DNA from: Cereibacter_A azotoformans
GTDB taxonomy: Bacteria > Pseudomonadota > Alphaproteobacteria > Rhodobacterales > Rhodobacteraceae
Reading direction: 5' to 3' (one strand)
DNA length: 64,000 bases
Assembly: GCF_003050905.1 (NCBI RefSeq)
Contig: NZ_QAOT01000002.1
In this document: in pieces, positions 17,406 to 26,152 of the stretch
Layout of the letters: each line of letters begins with the position of its first letter
Numbering within the stretch: position 1 is the stretch's first letter
The notes under the pieces: generated by a model
The model's input: only the letters and a program-made list of their open reading frames with translations
The model's database searches: none
Told to the model about the DNA's origin: nothing
Position numbers and translations under genes: made by a program

Positions 17406-17875
17406 GCCTCTCGCCCGATCTCCTCGCCCGCATCCGCGCCGCCTCGGACGAGCACGGCGGCCCCCGCGCCGCCATGCTCGAGGCGCTGAAGCTGATCCAG
17501 CACGAACACGGCTGGGTCTCGGATGGCCATCTGGCCGAAGCGGCGTCCGCGCTCGGGGTCAACCGCGCGGAAATGGAAGCGCTGGCAAGCTTTTACTCGC
17601 TGATCTTCCGCCATCCGGTCGGGAAGACGGTGATCCTGCTCTGCGACGGCGCCTCCTGCTGGCTGAACGGCGCCGAGGAGGTCCGCGAGGAACTCAAGCG
17701 CCGCCTCGGCATCGGGTTCGGCGAGACCACACGCGACGGGCGCTACACGCTTCTGAACGTGGCCTGCCTTGGCGGCTGCGACCGAGCGCCCGCCGCCGTC
17801 GTGGGCCGCGACCGGCGCCTCGTGGGCCCGCTCTCGCCCGCAGGCGTCGCGGCGCTGCTGGAGGACGGATTGTGA
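17402..17875 (+). CDS. nuoE: NADH-quinone oxidoreductase subunit E
   Basis: A 157-residue thioredoxin-like subunit of the NADH dehydrogenase module that binds [2Fe-2S] cluster N1a. The cysteine ligands are in 'CDGASCWLNG' near residue 82 and 'CLGGCDRAPA' near 122. An N-terminal helical bundle precedes the fold. It overlaps nuoCD (ATGA) and nuoF (GTGA). Length is slightly under the usual 165-180. Confidence 0.94.
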   Translation: MSLSPDLLARIRAASDEHGGPRAAMLEALKLIQHEHGWVSDGHLAEAASALGVNRAEMEALASFYSLIFRHPVGKTVILLCDGASCWLNGAEEVREELKRRLGIGFGETTRDGRYTLLNVACLGGCDRAPAAVVGRDRRLVGPLSPAGVAALLEDGL

Positions 17876-19122
17876 CCGACCTGCCCCTGACCGGCCGCGC
17901 CCGCCCCGACCGCCGCCCGCACACGCTCGCCGAATGGCGGGCCGAGGGCGGCTACGAGGCGGTGGAACGCGCGCGGACCATGACCCCCTCCGAGATCATC
18001 GACATGGTCGAGGCCGCGCATCTGAACGGCCGCGGCGGCGCGGGCTTTCCGGCGGGGCGCAAGTGGCGCTTCATGCCCGAACGGGGAACCTCGCCCGGCG
18101 ATGGTCCGAGCTATCTGATCGTGAACGGCGACGAGATGGAGCCCGGCGCCTTCAAGGACCGCTTCCTGCTGGAAGCCATGCCGCATCAGGTGATCGAGGG
18201 GGCGATCATCACCGCCCGCGCCACCCATGCGGACGAAGCGATCGTGCTGATCCGCGACGAATACCGCCCCGGCATCGCCGCGGTGGAACATGCCATTCAC
18301 GAAGCGCGAACTGCGGGCCTGCTGGGCGACCTCACGATCCGCGTCCACCCCTCGGCCGGGCGCTACATCGTGGGCGAGGAGACCGCGCTGATCACCGCGC
18401 TCGAGGGCCACCGCGCCGTGCCGCGCAAGCGCCCGCCCTTCCCGGCGCAATCGGGGCTCTGGGGCCGTCCCACGACGGTGAACAACGTCGAGACGATCTC
18501 GCTCGTCCCCCACATCCTGTCGCTGGGACCGCAGCGCTTCCGCGCCCTCTCGCGCACCGAGGAAGGCGGCACCAAGCTCTATGGCGTCTCGGGCCGGGTG
18601 AAGCGCCCGGGCCTCTTCGAGGCGCCGATGGGCACCACCGCGCGCGAGCTGATCGAGCGCGCGGGCGGCGTCTCGGGCGACGGGCAGCTGCGGGCCTTCC
18701 AGCCCGGCGGGGGCGCGAGCGGCTTCTTCGGCCCCGACCAGCTCGACCTGCCGCTCGATTTCGGCCATGTGGCCAGGGCGGGCTCGATGTTCGGCACGGG
18801 CATGCTGATCGTGCTCGACGGCAGCGCCTGCCCCGTGGGTTTCCTCGCCCGGCACATGCGGTTCTATGCGCGCGAAAGCTGCGGCTGGTGCACCCCCTGC
18901 CGCGAGGGGCTGCCGCTGGTGGCGAAGATCCTCGACCGCTTCGCCGAAGGCCGGGGCCGCCGCGCGGATCTGGAGCTGTTGCAGATGACCGCCGCCGAGG
19001 CCGCCCCCCGCGGGCGCAGCTTCTGCGACCTGATGGGGGGCGCGATGGCGCCGCTCGCCTCGGGGCTGCGGATGTTCGCGGCCGAGTTCGAAGCGCGTCT
19101 GGCCGAGGGAGAGCGGGCATGA
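17872..19122 (+). CDS. nuoF: NADH-quinone oxidoreductase subunit F (NADH/FMN site)
   Basis: A 416-residue flavoprotein subunit that oxidises NADH through FMN and passes electrons to cluster N3. The nucleotide-binding glycine-rich motif is 'GRGGAGFPAGRKW' near residue 60; the N3 cluster ligands are in 'ESCGWCTPCREG' near 340. The start is a GTG at 17872 that overlaps the nuoE stop, supported by family N-terminal length and by continuous overlap spacing. It also overlaps nuoG by ATGA. Confidence 0.94.
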   Translation: MTDLPLTGRARPDRRPHTLAEWRAEGGYEAVERARTMTPSEIIDMVEAAHLNGRGGAGFPAGRKWRFMPERGTSPGDGPSYLIVNGDEMEPGAFKDRFLLEAMPHQVIEGAIITARATHADEAIVLIRDEYRPGIAAVEHAIHEARTAGLLGDLTIRVHPSAGRYIVGEETALITALEGHRAVPRKRPPFPAQSGLWGRPTTVNNVETISLVPHILSLGPQRFRALSRTEEGGTKLYGVSGRVKRPGLFEAPMGTTARELIERAGGVSGDGQLRAFQPGGGASGFFGPDQLDLPLDFGHVARAGSMFGTGMLIVLDGSACPVGFLARHMRFYARESCGWCTPCREGLPLVAKILDRFAEGRGRRADLELLQMTAAEAAPRGRSFCDLMGGAMAPLASGLRMFAAEFEARLAEGERA

Positions 19123-21701
19123 AGATCACCGTCAACGGCCGTCCGCTCGAGGTGGAGGGCACGAAGGACCTGCTCACCACCTGTCTCTCGGCGGGCATCG
19201 AGATCCCGCATTTCTGCTGGCACGGCGATCTGGGCTCGGTCGGCGCCTGCCGGCTCTGCGCGGTGCGGGTCCATGACGGCCCCGAGGACACCGAGGGCCG
19301 GATCGAGATGGCCTGCATGACTCCTGTTCGCGAGGGCCAGCGGATCGAGGTCATGGATCCCGAGGCCGAGCGCTTCCGCGCCCGGATCATCGAATGGCTG
19401 ATGGTGAACCATCCCCACGATTGCGCGGTTTGCGAAGAGGGCGGCGCCTGCCATCTGCAGGACATGGTGGTGGCCTCGGGCCATCACCGCCGCCGGGCGG
19501 AGGTGCCGAAGCGCACCCACCGCAATCAGGATCACGGGCCGTTCCTCACGCAGGAGATGAACCGCTGCATCGGCTGCTACCGCTGCCTGCGCTTCTACCG
19601 CGACTACACGGGCGGCAAGGATTTCGAGGTTCTGGGCGCTCATGACCGGGTCTGGTTCGGCCGGACCGAGCCCGGCGCGCTCGAGAGCCCCTTTGCGGGC
19701 AACCTCGCCGAGGTCTGCCCCACCGGCGTCTTCGACGACCGCTGGTGGTCGCGCCACTATGCGCGGCCCTGGGACATGGCCGAGACGCCCTCGATCTGCG
19801 CGAACTGCTCGGTCGGCTGCAACATCACCCTCTTCGAGCGCGGCGGCACGCTGCGAAAGGCGCAGAACCGGACGCACGGCGCGATCAACGGCTCGTTCCT
19901 CTGTGACCGCGGCCGGTTCGGGGCGCTTGCGGCCGAGGCGGCCCGTCCGACCCATCCCACGCGGAAGGGCGCCGAGATCCTCTGGACCGATGCCATTGCC
20001 GGCGCCCGCGCCCTTGTCGCGCGTGGGGCTGTCGGCATCGGCTCGCCCCGCGCCTGTCTGGAAACCAACTTCGCGCTGCGCAGGCTGGTGGGGGAGGATC
20101 GGTTCTTCGCCGGATGCGGCGCGGCCGAGGCGGCGCTGGTGGCCCGGATGGCGGCGATCCTGCGGCAGGGACCGGCGGGGATCGCCTCGATCCGCGACAT
20201 CGAGCGCGCCGATGCGGTCCTCGTTCTGGGCGAGGATCTGACCGGCACCGCGCCGCGGGCCGCACTCGCCCTGCGGCAGGCCGCGCGGGACGCCGAGCGG
20301 CGCCTTGCCGCCGAAAAGGGCGTGCCGGAGTGGATGGATGCCGCGGTCCGGGTCGCGGGCGAAGGCCGCCGCTCGCCGGTGGCGCTGGTCACGCCCCTGC
20401 CCGACGTGCTCGACGAGGTGGCCCTATGGCCGCTCCGCCGTGCGCCGGCCGAAGTGGGCGCCTTCGGGCAGGCCGTGGCCGCGGCCCTTCGGGGCGAGGA
20501 GGCCGCGCCCGAGGCGCGCGCGGTAGCCGAGGCGCTGGCCGCGGCCGAGGCGCCCGTGGTGATCGCAGGGGCGGGTCTCGGCCTCGCCGGTCCCGCCGAG
20601 GCGGCGGCGGCCGTGGCCGCGGCGCTGGGTGCGCGCGCGCGGATCGCGCTCTTCCCGCCCGAAGCGGGCAGCGTGGGTCTGGCTCTTCTGGGCGGCACCG
20701 GACTCGAACGGGCGGTGGCCGAGCTTGAGGCCGATCCGCGGCCCGTCATCCTGCTCGACGCCTCGCTGCCCGACCGCGCCCCGGCGGACATCGTCGATCG
20801 GCTGATGACCGCCGCGACGGAGGTGATGCTGCTCGACTGGCTCGACGGCCCGCTCGCGGCGCGGGCGGACCTCATGCTGCCGGTCACGGCGCCGGCCGAG
20901 ACGTCGGGCACCTACATCAACCACGAGGGGCGCGCGCAACGGTTCTTCACCGGCCGGCCGTCGGATCTGGTGCCGGCCTGGCGGCTGCTCGCGCCGCTGT
21001 GCGGAGCAACCGAGACGACGCTCGACGAGATCCTCGCCGCGCTGGCGCACGATTGCCCGGACCTTGCCGTGGTGCGAGAGGCGGCCCCCGGGGCCGAGGC
21101 CGCGCCGGTCGCGCGCCTGCCCGCGCGCGCTTCGGGGCGCACCGCCTTCGATCTCGCAGGACGTGTGCCGGAAGGTCAGCCGCGCATTGATGCGGACTCC
21201 GCGCTCGCCTGGTCGATGGAGGGCGCACAGGGGCTCGATGCCCCGCCGGCGTTGCGCACCCGTGCGGAGCGGCCGGGGCTCCACTCGGCCAGCAGCGCCT
21301 GGGTCGGCACCGAAGGCGTGGGCGGGCCGGTGCGGGGCGGCGATCCGGGCGTCGCGCTGCTCATGGCGGGCGGCACCGGGCCGGGCAGCACCGGGCCGGG
21401 CACGCCGCTCGAGGACATGCCGGGCGAGGGCTTCCGCACCCTGCCCCTCCACGATCCCTTTGCGGCGACGGCCGCCGACCGCGCCAGCCCGCCCCTTGCC
21501 GAACGCGCGCCGGGGCCGCGGCTTGTGCTGCACCCGGAGGATGCGGCGGCACTCGGCGCGGCCGAGGGCGTGCGCCTGCTGGTGGATGGGCTGCCCGCGC
21601 CCGCGTCGCTGGCGCTGGACCCGGCGGTGCCGAGGGGGCATGTGGCCCTTACGGGCGCGCGGGGTTACGCCCGCTTCGTCACGCTGGAGGTGGCGCCATG
21701 A
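19119..21701 (+). CDS. nuoG: NADH-quinone oxidoreductase subunit G
   Basis: An 860-residue iron-sulfur subunit. The N-terminal ferredoxin-like part has the [2Fe-2S] ligands ending 'CRLCAV', then 'HPHDCAVCEEGGACHLQDM' (His-ligated cluster) and 'MNRCIGCYRCLRFY'. The motif 'CANCSVGCN' with a fourth cysteine 27 residues later in 'SFLCDRGRF' forms the extra cluster N7, which is present in E. coli but lost in mitochondria-type enzymes. The remainder is a molybdopterin-oxidoreductase-like domain without cofactor residues and very rich in Ala/Arg. The last 150 residues diverge from better-known homologues. Confidence 0.93.
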   Translation: MKITVNGRPLEVEGTKDLLTTCLSAGIEIPHFCWHGDLGSVGACRLCAVRVHDGPEDTEGRIEMACMTPVREGQRIEVMDPEAERFRARIIEWLMVNHPHDCAVCEEGGACHLQDMVVASGHHRRRAEVPKRTHRNQDHGPFLTQEMNRCIGCYRCLRFYRDYTGGKDFEVLGAHDRVWFGRTEPGALESPFAGNLAEVCPTGVFDDRWWSRHYARPWDMAETPSICANCSVGCNITLFERGGTLRKAQNRTHGAINGSFLCDRGRFGALAAEAARPTHPTRKGAEILWTDAIAGARALVARGAVGIGSPRACLETNFALRRLVGEDRFFAGCGAAEAALVARMAAILRQGPAGIASIRDIERADAVLVLGEDLTGTAPRAALALRQAARDAERRLAAEKGVPEWMDAAVRVAGEGRRSPVALVTPLPDVLDEVALWPLRRAPAEVGAFGQAVAAALRGEEAAPEARAVAEALAAAEAPVVIAGAGLGLAGPAEAAAAVAAALGARARIALFPPEAGSVGLALLGGTGLERAVAELEADPRPVILLDASLPDRAPADIVDRLMTAATEVMLLDWLDGPLAARADLMLPVTAPAETSGTYINHEGRAQRFFTGRPSDLVPAWRLLAPLCGATETTLDEILAALAHDCPDLAVVREAAPGAEAAPVARLPARASGRTAFDLAGRVPEGQPRIDADSALAWSMEGAQGLDAPPALRTRAERPGLHSASSAWVGTEGVGGPVRGGDPGVALLMAGGTGPGSTGPGTPLEDMPGEGFRTLPLHDPFAATAADRASPPLAERAPGPRLVLHPEDAAALGAAEGVRLLVDGLPAPASLALDPAVPRGHVALTGARGYARFVTLEVAP

Positions 21702-21808
21702 CCGACCGCCGCACGCATCCGTCGCAAGGGCGCGCGCCGACCGCGACCCTCGGCCACTGTGGCGCGCCCTCGCGCCACCAGTCCCCCGGGGCGGAGGATC
21801 GGGCATGA
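21698..21808 (+). CDS. 36-codon ORF linking nuoG and nuoH by overlaps at both ends
   Basis: The nuoG and nuoH genes are separated by about 100 bases, but an ATG overlapping the nuoG stop (ATGA, 21698-21701) opens a 36-codon frame. Its TGA overlaps the nuoH start (ATGAG, 21805-21808). The predicted peptide starts 'MTDRRTHPSQGRAPTATLG' and is Arg/Pro/His-rich with no membrane segment. Given that nearly all other junctions in the operon use such overlaps, it could be a coupling leader that carries ribosomes across the gap. It may not produce a stable protein, and chance is not excluded. Confidence 0.4.
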   Translation: MTDRRTHPSQGRAPTATLGHCGAPSRHQSPGAEDRA

Positions 21809-22761
21809 GCGTCCTGCTGATCGTCCTGTTCTCGGCCATCCTTCTCATGGGGCTGCTCGGCGCGGCGGGCGTCTTCACATGGGGCGAGCGGCGCCTTCTG
21901 GGTTTCCTGCAGGAGCGGCTCGGGCCGAACCGGGTCGGGCCCTTCGGCTTCCTGCAGTGGGTGGCCGACACGGTGAAACTGATCACGAAGGAGGATGCGC
22001 CGCCCGCCGGCGCCGACCTCGCGGCCTACCGGCTCGCCCCCGCCCTCGCGGCCCTGCCGATGCTGGCCGCCTTCGGCGTGGTGGCCTTCGGCCCCGGCCT
22101 TGTCATCTCGGATCTCGATGTGGGCGTGCTCTTCGTGATGGGGATGCTTGCCCTGACCGTCTGGGCGCTGGTGCTGGGCGCCTGGGGCTCGCGCAACCGC
22201 TATGCGATGCTGGGCGGCCTCAGGGCCGCGGCGCAGATGCTGGCCTACGAGAGCTTTCTCGGCCTGTCGCTCATGGGCTGCGTGCTGCTCGCCGGCAGCT
22301 TCCGCATGGGCGACATCGTGGCGGCGCAGGAGGGCGGGCTCTGGTTCATCCTGCTTCAGCCGCTCGGCGCCGGGCTCTTCTTCATCGCGGGCCTTGCGGC
22401 GGCGCACCGCCTGCCCTTCGATCTTCAGGAATCCGAGCAGGACCTCGTGGCGGGCTTCATGACCGAATATTCGGGGATGAGCTTCGCGCTCTTCTTCCTT
22501 GGCGAATATATCGCGATCCTGCTGGTGGCTGCGCTCTTCACCACGCTCTTCCTCGGCGGCTGGGCGGGGCCGATCCTGCCGGGGCCGATCTGGTTCGGGC
22601 TGAAGGTGGCGGCGATCGCGGTGATCTTCGTCTGGCTGCGCGCCGCCCTGCCGCGCCCGCGCTACGACCAGCTCATCGCCTTCGCATGGAAGGTCGCGCT
22701 GCCGCTGGCGCTGCTGAACCTTCTGCTGACGGCCTGGATCGCCGTGGGGAGGAGCGCATGA
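21805..22761 (+). CDS. nuoH: NADH-quinone oxidoreductase subunit H
   Basis: A 318-residue membrane subunit with eight or nine helices that forms most of the quinone channel. Diagnostic segments are 'WGERRLLGFLQERLGPNRVG' near residue 26 and 'RLPFDLQESEQDLVAGFMTE' near 205, containing the conserved acidic residues at the quinone/proton interface. GGCGGAGG is nine bases before the ATG. The stop overlaps nuoI by ATGA. Confidence 0.95.
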   Translation: MSVLLIVLFSAILLMGLLGAAGVFTWGERRLLGFLQERLGPNRVGPFGFLQWVADTVKLITKEDAPPAGADLAAYRLAPALAALPMLAAFGVVAFGPGLVISDLDVGVLFVMGMLALTVWALVLGAWGSRNRYAMLGGLRAAAQMLAYESFLGLSLMGCVLLAGSFRMGDIVAAQEGGLWFILLQPLGAGLFFIAGLAAAHRLPFDLQESEQDLVAGFMTEYSGMSFALFFLGEYIAILLVAALFTTLFLGGWAGPILPGPIWFGLKVAAIAVIFVWLRAALPRPRYDQLIAFAWKVALPLALLNLLLTAWIAVGRSA

Positions 22762-23252
22762 AGGGTATCCTCGACAGCATCCTTCGGGTGGGGCGCATGG
22801 TCTTCGCGCCCACGAAGACCGTGGAATATCCCGAGGTCAAGCTGCCGCTCGCGCCCCGCACCCGCGGCCGGATCGTGCTGACGCGCGACCCCGACGGGCA
22901 GGAACGTTGCGTGGCCTGCAACCTCTGCGCCGCCGCCTGCCCGGTGGACTGCATCGACGTGGTCAAGGCCGAGACGCCGGACGGCCGTTGGTATCCCGAG
23001 AGTTTCCGCATCAACTTCGCCCGCTGCATCTTCTGCGGCTACTGCGAGGAGGCGTGCCCGACTTCGGCCATCCAGCTCACGCCGGATGTCGAGCTGGCCG
23101 ATTACCGGCGCGGTTCCCTGCAATACGAGAAGGAGGACCTGCTCATTTCCGGTGAGGGCAAGCATCCCGGCTACCGCTACTGGGACGTGGCGGGCAAGGC
23201 CATTGCAGGCAAGCAGAGCGATCCCGTCGACCCGAAGGATCTGTGCCCATGA
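22758..23252 (+). CDS. nuoI: NADH-quinone oxidoreductase subunit I (clusters N6a/N6b)
   Basis: A 164-residue ferredoxin-type subunit with two [4Fe-4S] motifs, 'CVACNLCAAACPVDCI' near residue 52 and 'CIFCGYCEEACPTSAI' near 92. It passes electrons from the peripheral arm to NuoB. An amphipathic N-terminal helix ('MKGILDSILRVGRMVF') lies on the membrane. Both ends overlap neighbours. Confidence 0.96.
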   Translation: MKGILDSILRVGRMVFAPTKTVEYPEVKLPLAPRTRGRIVLTRDPDGQERCVACNLCAAACPVDCIDVVKAETPDGRWYPESFRINFARCIFCGYCEEACPTSAIQLTPDVELADYRRGSLQYEKEDLLISGEGKHPGYRYWDVAGKAIAGKQSDPVDPKDLCP

Positions 23253-23743
23253 GCGACCTTGCGGCCATCTGGTGCGCCTCGGTGGCGCTGGCCTGCGCGA
23301 TCCTCGCCGTGACGCGGCCTGCGATAGTGCATGCGCTGATCTGGCTCGTGGCGGCGCTCCTGTCGCTGGCGGGCTGCTTCTTCGCGCTGGGAGCGGGCTT
23401 TGCCGGCGCCGTCCAGATCCTGATCTATGCCGGCGCGATCGTCGCGGTCTTCGTCTTCGTGGTGATGACGGCCGATGCCTCGCCCGAGGCGCTGGCGCGC
23501 GAGCGGGCACGGCTGGCGCAGGGCTGGCGCCGCCCGGCCGCGGCGGTCGGGCTGGTGGCGCTGCCGCTTGCGCTCGGCCTGCTGGCCGGGGGCACCTCAC
23601 CCGCCGCCGCCCCGGACAGCGGCCCGAGCCTCGGCGCCATCCTCTTCGGTCCCTGGGCGGTCGCGGTCGAGGTCGCCTCGGGCCTCCTGCTCGCGGCGCT
23701 GATGGGCGCGCGCCATCTCGGACGGCGGAGGGAGGAGCCATGA
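23249..23743 (+). CDS. nuoJ: NADH-quinone oxidoreductase subunit J
   Basis: A 164-residue membrane subunit with five predicted helices. The recognisable family segment is 'AGAVQILIYAGAIVAVFVFV' near residue 55, containing the pi-bulge tyrosine/glycine region of helix 3. It starts at an ATG overlapping the nuoI stop and ends overlapping nuoK. The C-terminal helix finishes 'LMGARHLGRRREEP'. Confidence 0.94.
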   Translation: MSDLAAIWCASVALACAILAVTRPAIVHALIWLVAALLSLAGCFFALGAGFAGAVQILIYAGAIVAVFVFVVMTADASPEALARERARLAQGWRRPAAAVGLVALPLALGLLAGGTSPAAAPDSGPSLGAILFGPWAVAVEVASGLLLAALMGARHLGRRREEP

Positions 23744-24048
23744 GCGGCGCAACCTTTCTGATCCTCCTCGCGCTTTCGGGCGGCATCTTCGCCACGGGCT
23801 TCTTCGGCCTCATGGCGCGGCGCGCGATCCTGTTCCAGCTCATCTCGCTCGAGATGATGCTGGCCGGCCCGGCGCTGGCCTTCCTCGCCGGGGGCGCGTG
23901 GCATGGAAGCCAGCAGGGACAGGCGATGTTCGTCTTCATCATCATCCTCGCGGCCGCCGAGGTGGCGCTGGGGCTCGCGCTCTATCTGGCGCTGCGCCGG
24001 GGCGCGGATGTCGAGGACAGCGACACGATCACGGGATTGAAGCACTGA
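23740..24048 (+). CDS. nuoK: NADH-quinone oxidoreductase subunit K
   Basis: A 102-residue, three-helix membrane subunit. The two membrane glutamates essential for proton transfer are seen in 'LISLEMMLAGPALAF' near residue 36 and 'ILAAAEVALGLALYLAL' near 72. GGAGGAG directly precedes the start. The stop is one base before nuoL. Confidence 0.95.
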   Translation: MSGATFLILLALSGGIFATGFFGLMARRAILFQLISLEMMLAGPALAFLAGGAWHGSQQGQAMFVFIIILAAAEVALGLALYLALRRGADVEDSDTITGLKH

Positions 24049-24049
24049 C

Positions 24050-26152
24050 ATGCTGAGCCCCTATCTTCTCCTGCTGCTCGTGCCGGCGCCGCCGCTGGCC
24101 GTCTTCCTGATCCTCGGCCTCGATCCGTTCTTCCTGCGCCGCAAGGCCGTGCAGGCGCTGGCGCTGCTGGGGGGCATCGCGCCCTTCTTTGCCATGCTGC
24201 CTTTGCTGGGCCTGTGCCTGGGCACGGAATGCTACGGCGTCATGCCGATCTTCACGCTGGTCTTCGGCCAGTCCGAGGTGGCGCTGGCGCTGCTGCTCGA
24301 TCCGATGAGCACGCTGGTGGGCCTGACGGTCGCGGCGGTCGGCGCGCTCGTGATCACCTACGCCATCGACTACATGTCGGATGCGCGCATCGCCGACCTG
24401 CGCCGCTTCTTCGCGCTGATGAACCTGTTCCTCGCCGCCATGCTGACGATGGTGCTGGCGGGCGACACGATCACCTTCTTCTTCGGCTGGGAACTGATGG
24501 GGCTCTGCTCCTTCTTCCTCATCGCCTACAACACCAGCCTGCCGCAGGCGGTGGCCGCGGGCCGCAAGGCCTTCATCATCACCCGCTTTGCCGACGCCTT
24601 CCTGCTCGCGGGGCTGCTGCTTCTGTTCCTCGAGGCCAACTCGGTCCGGCTCGACGTGCTGATCCCCGCCGGGACGATGATGACGGAGGAGCGCCATGTC
24701 GTGATCGCGCTCCTGCTGCTCGCGGGCGCGCTCGGCAAGTCGGCGCAGGTGCCGTTCCACACCTGGCTGCCCTCGGCGATGGCGGGGCCGACGCCGGTTT
24801 CGGCGCTGCTCCATTCGGCCACGATGGTGGCGGCGGGCGCCTTCATGCTGGCGCGCTTCTCGCCCATCGTCATGTCCGAGCCGGCCGTCCAGACCATCGC
24901 CGCGATCTTCGGCGCGGGCACGGCGGCCTTCGGTGCGCTGTCGGCGATCTTCCAGACCGACGTGAAGCGGCTTCTGGCCTATTCCTCGATCAGCCAGATC
25001 GGCTTCATGGTGCTGGCGATCGGACTGGGCGCGCCCGAGGTGGCGATCGCGCATTTCGTCGTGCATGCGATGTTCAAGTCGCTCCTGTTCCTTGCGGCGG
25101 GCGACATCACCCACGGGTCCGACCTCGGCACCAGCCTGCAGGCCATGCGCGGGGCGCTGCGGCGCCGGCCGATCAGCTTCCTGGCCTATGTCGCGGGCGC
25201 GGCCTCGCTGGCCGGCCTGCCCATCGTCACCGCCGGCTGGTGGTCCAAGGAGGCCATCCTCGCCACGGCCTGGGAGGGCGGCGCCTTCGGGATCGCGATC
25301 TGGGTGCTGGCGCTGCTGACGGCGACCTGCACCGCCATCTACGCCTTCCGCCCGGTCTTCGAGGCGCTCCAGCCCGAGCCCGCTCACATCAGCCACGCCC
25401 GGCGGGGCCATCCGGTCGCGCTCGACCTGCATTACCGCCCGCGCTGGGGCAGCGGCTTCATCACCCTGCCGCTCGTGCTGCTCGCCGCGGGGTCGCTGCT
25501 CGGCGGGATCATCGTGGGGCCGATCATCCGCTTCCTCGGGGCCGAGGCGCCGCATCCCGCGCATCTGCCCGAGCTTGTGGCGGCGGTTGCCCCCTTCGTC
25601 GGCATGGCCGGGGCCGCGGCCATCACCTTCGTTCCCGCCCTCGCCGCGGCCGTGGCGGGCGCGCGCGACATGCGCCGGCCCACCCGGCTCGACCGCAAGT
25701 TCCAGCGCTGGGTGATCGAGCCCTACGTCCGGCTCGTCCGCTTCCTCGCGGGCAACCGCATCGGCGCGCGGGCCGAGGCCGAGCTTGAGCTGCGCCACGT
25801 CCAGATCGTGCGCTGGCTGAGCCGGGGCGCGCGGATGGACGGGATCTATCAGGCGCTCTTCGTGCGGCCCTTCGTGAACATCGTCCGGTGGCTGAACGGC
25901 CATCGCGGCGGCACGGTGGACCCGGTGGGGACATTTCCGGTCAGCCTCGCGCTTCAGGGCACGCAGGCGCTGGTGGAGCGGCTGGCGCATGACCGGTTCG
26001 ACCGGTTCTGGATGCGTCTGGCCAACCGGCTGGTGCGGCTCTGGGTGCTGGTCTGCGCCATCCAGACCGGACGGAGCCGGGATTATGCGCTCGGCGCGGC
26101 CCTCGGGACGGCCGCCCTTCTCGTGATTGCATGGGGTACGACATGGAACTGA
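24050..26152 (+). CDS. nuoL: NADH-quinone oxidoreductase subunit L (antiporter-like)
   Basis: A 700-residue antiporter-like subunit with about 14 core helices, then an extended C-terminal region that should form the lateral HL helix along the membrane arm. The proton-channel segment is visible as 'GWELMGLCSFFLIAYNTSLP' near residue 145 and 'GKSAQVPFHTWLPSAMAGPT' near 228. The C-terminal region is long and arginine-rich ('RAEAELELRHVQIVRWLSRG'), longer than in E. coli (613 residues). It overlaps nuoM by ten bases. Confidence 0.94.
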   Translation: MLSPYLLLLLVPAPPLAVFLILGLDPFFLRRKAVQALALLGGIAPFFAMLPLLGLCLGTECYGVMPIFTLVFGQSEVALALLLDPMSTLVGLTVAAVGALVITYAIDYMSDARIADLRRFFALMNLFLAAMLTMVLAGDTITFFFGWELMGLCSFFLIAYNTSLPQAVAAGRKAFIITRFADAFLLAGLLLLFLEANSVRLDVLIPAGTMMTEERHVVIALLLLAGALGKSAQVPFHTWLPSAMAGPTPVSALLHSATMVAAGAFMLARFSPIVMSEPAVQTIAAIFGAGTAAFGALSAIFQTDVKRLLAYSSISQIGFMVLAIGLGAPEVAIAHFVVHAMFKSLLFLAAGDITHGSDLGTSLQAMRGALRRRPISFLAYVAGAASLAGLPIVTAGWWSKEAILATAWEGGAFGIAIWVLALLTATCTAIYAFRPVFEALQPEPAHISHARRGHPVALDLHYRPRWGSGFITLPLVLLAAGSLLGGIIVGPIIRFLGAEAPHPAHLPELVAAVAPFVGMAGAAAITFVPALAAAVAGARDMRRPTRLDRKFQRWVIEPYVRLVRFLAGNRIGARAEAELELRHVQIVRWLSRGARMDGIYQALFVRPFVNIVRWLNGHRGGTVDPVGTFPVSLALQGTQALVERLAHDRFDRFWMRLANRLVRLWVLVCAIQTGRSRDYALGAALGTAALLVIAWGTTWN

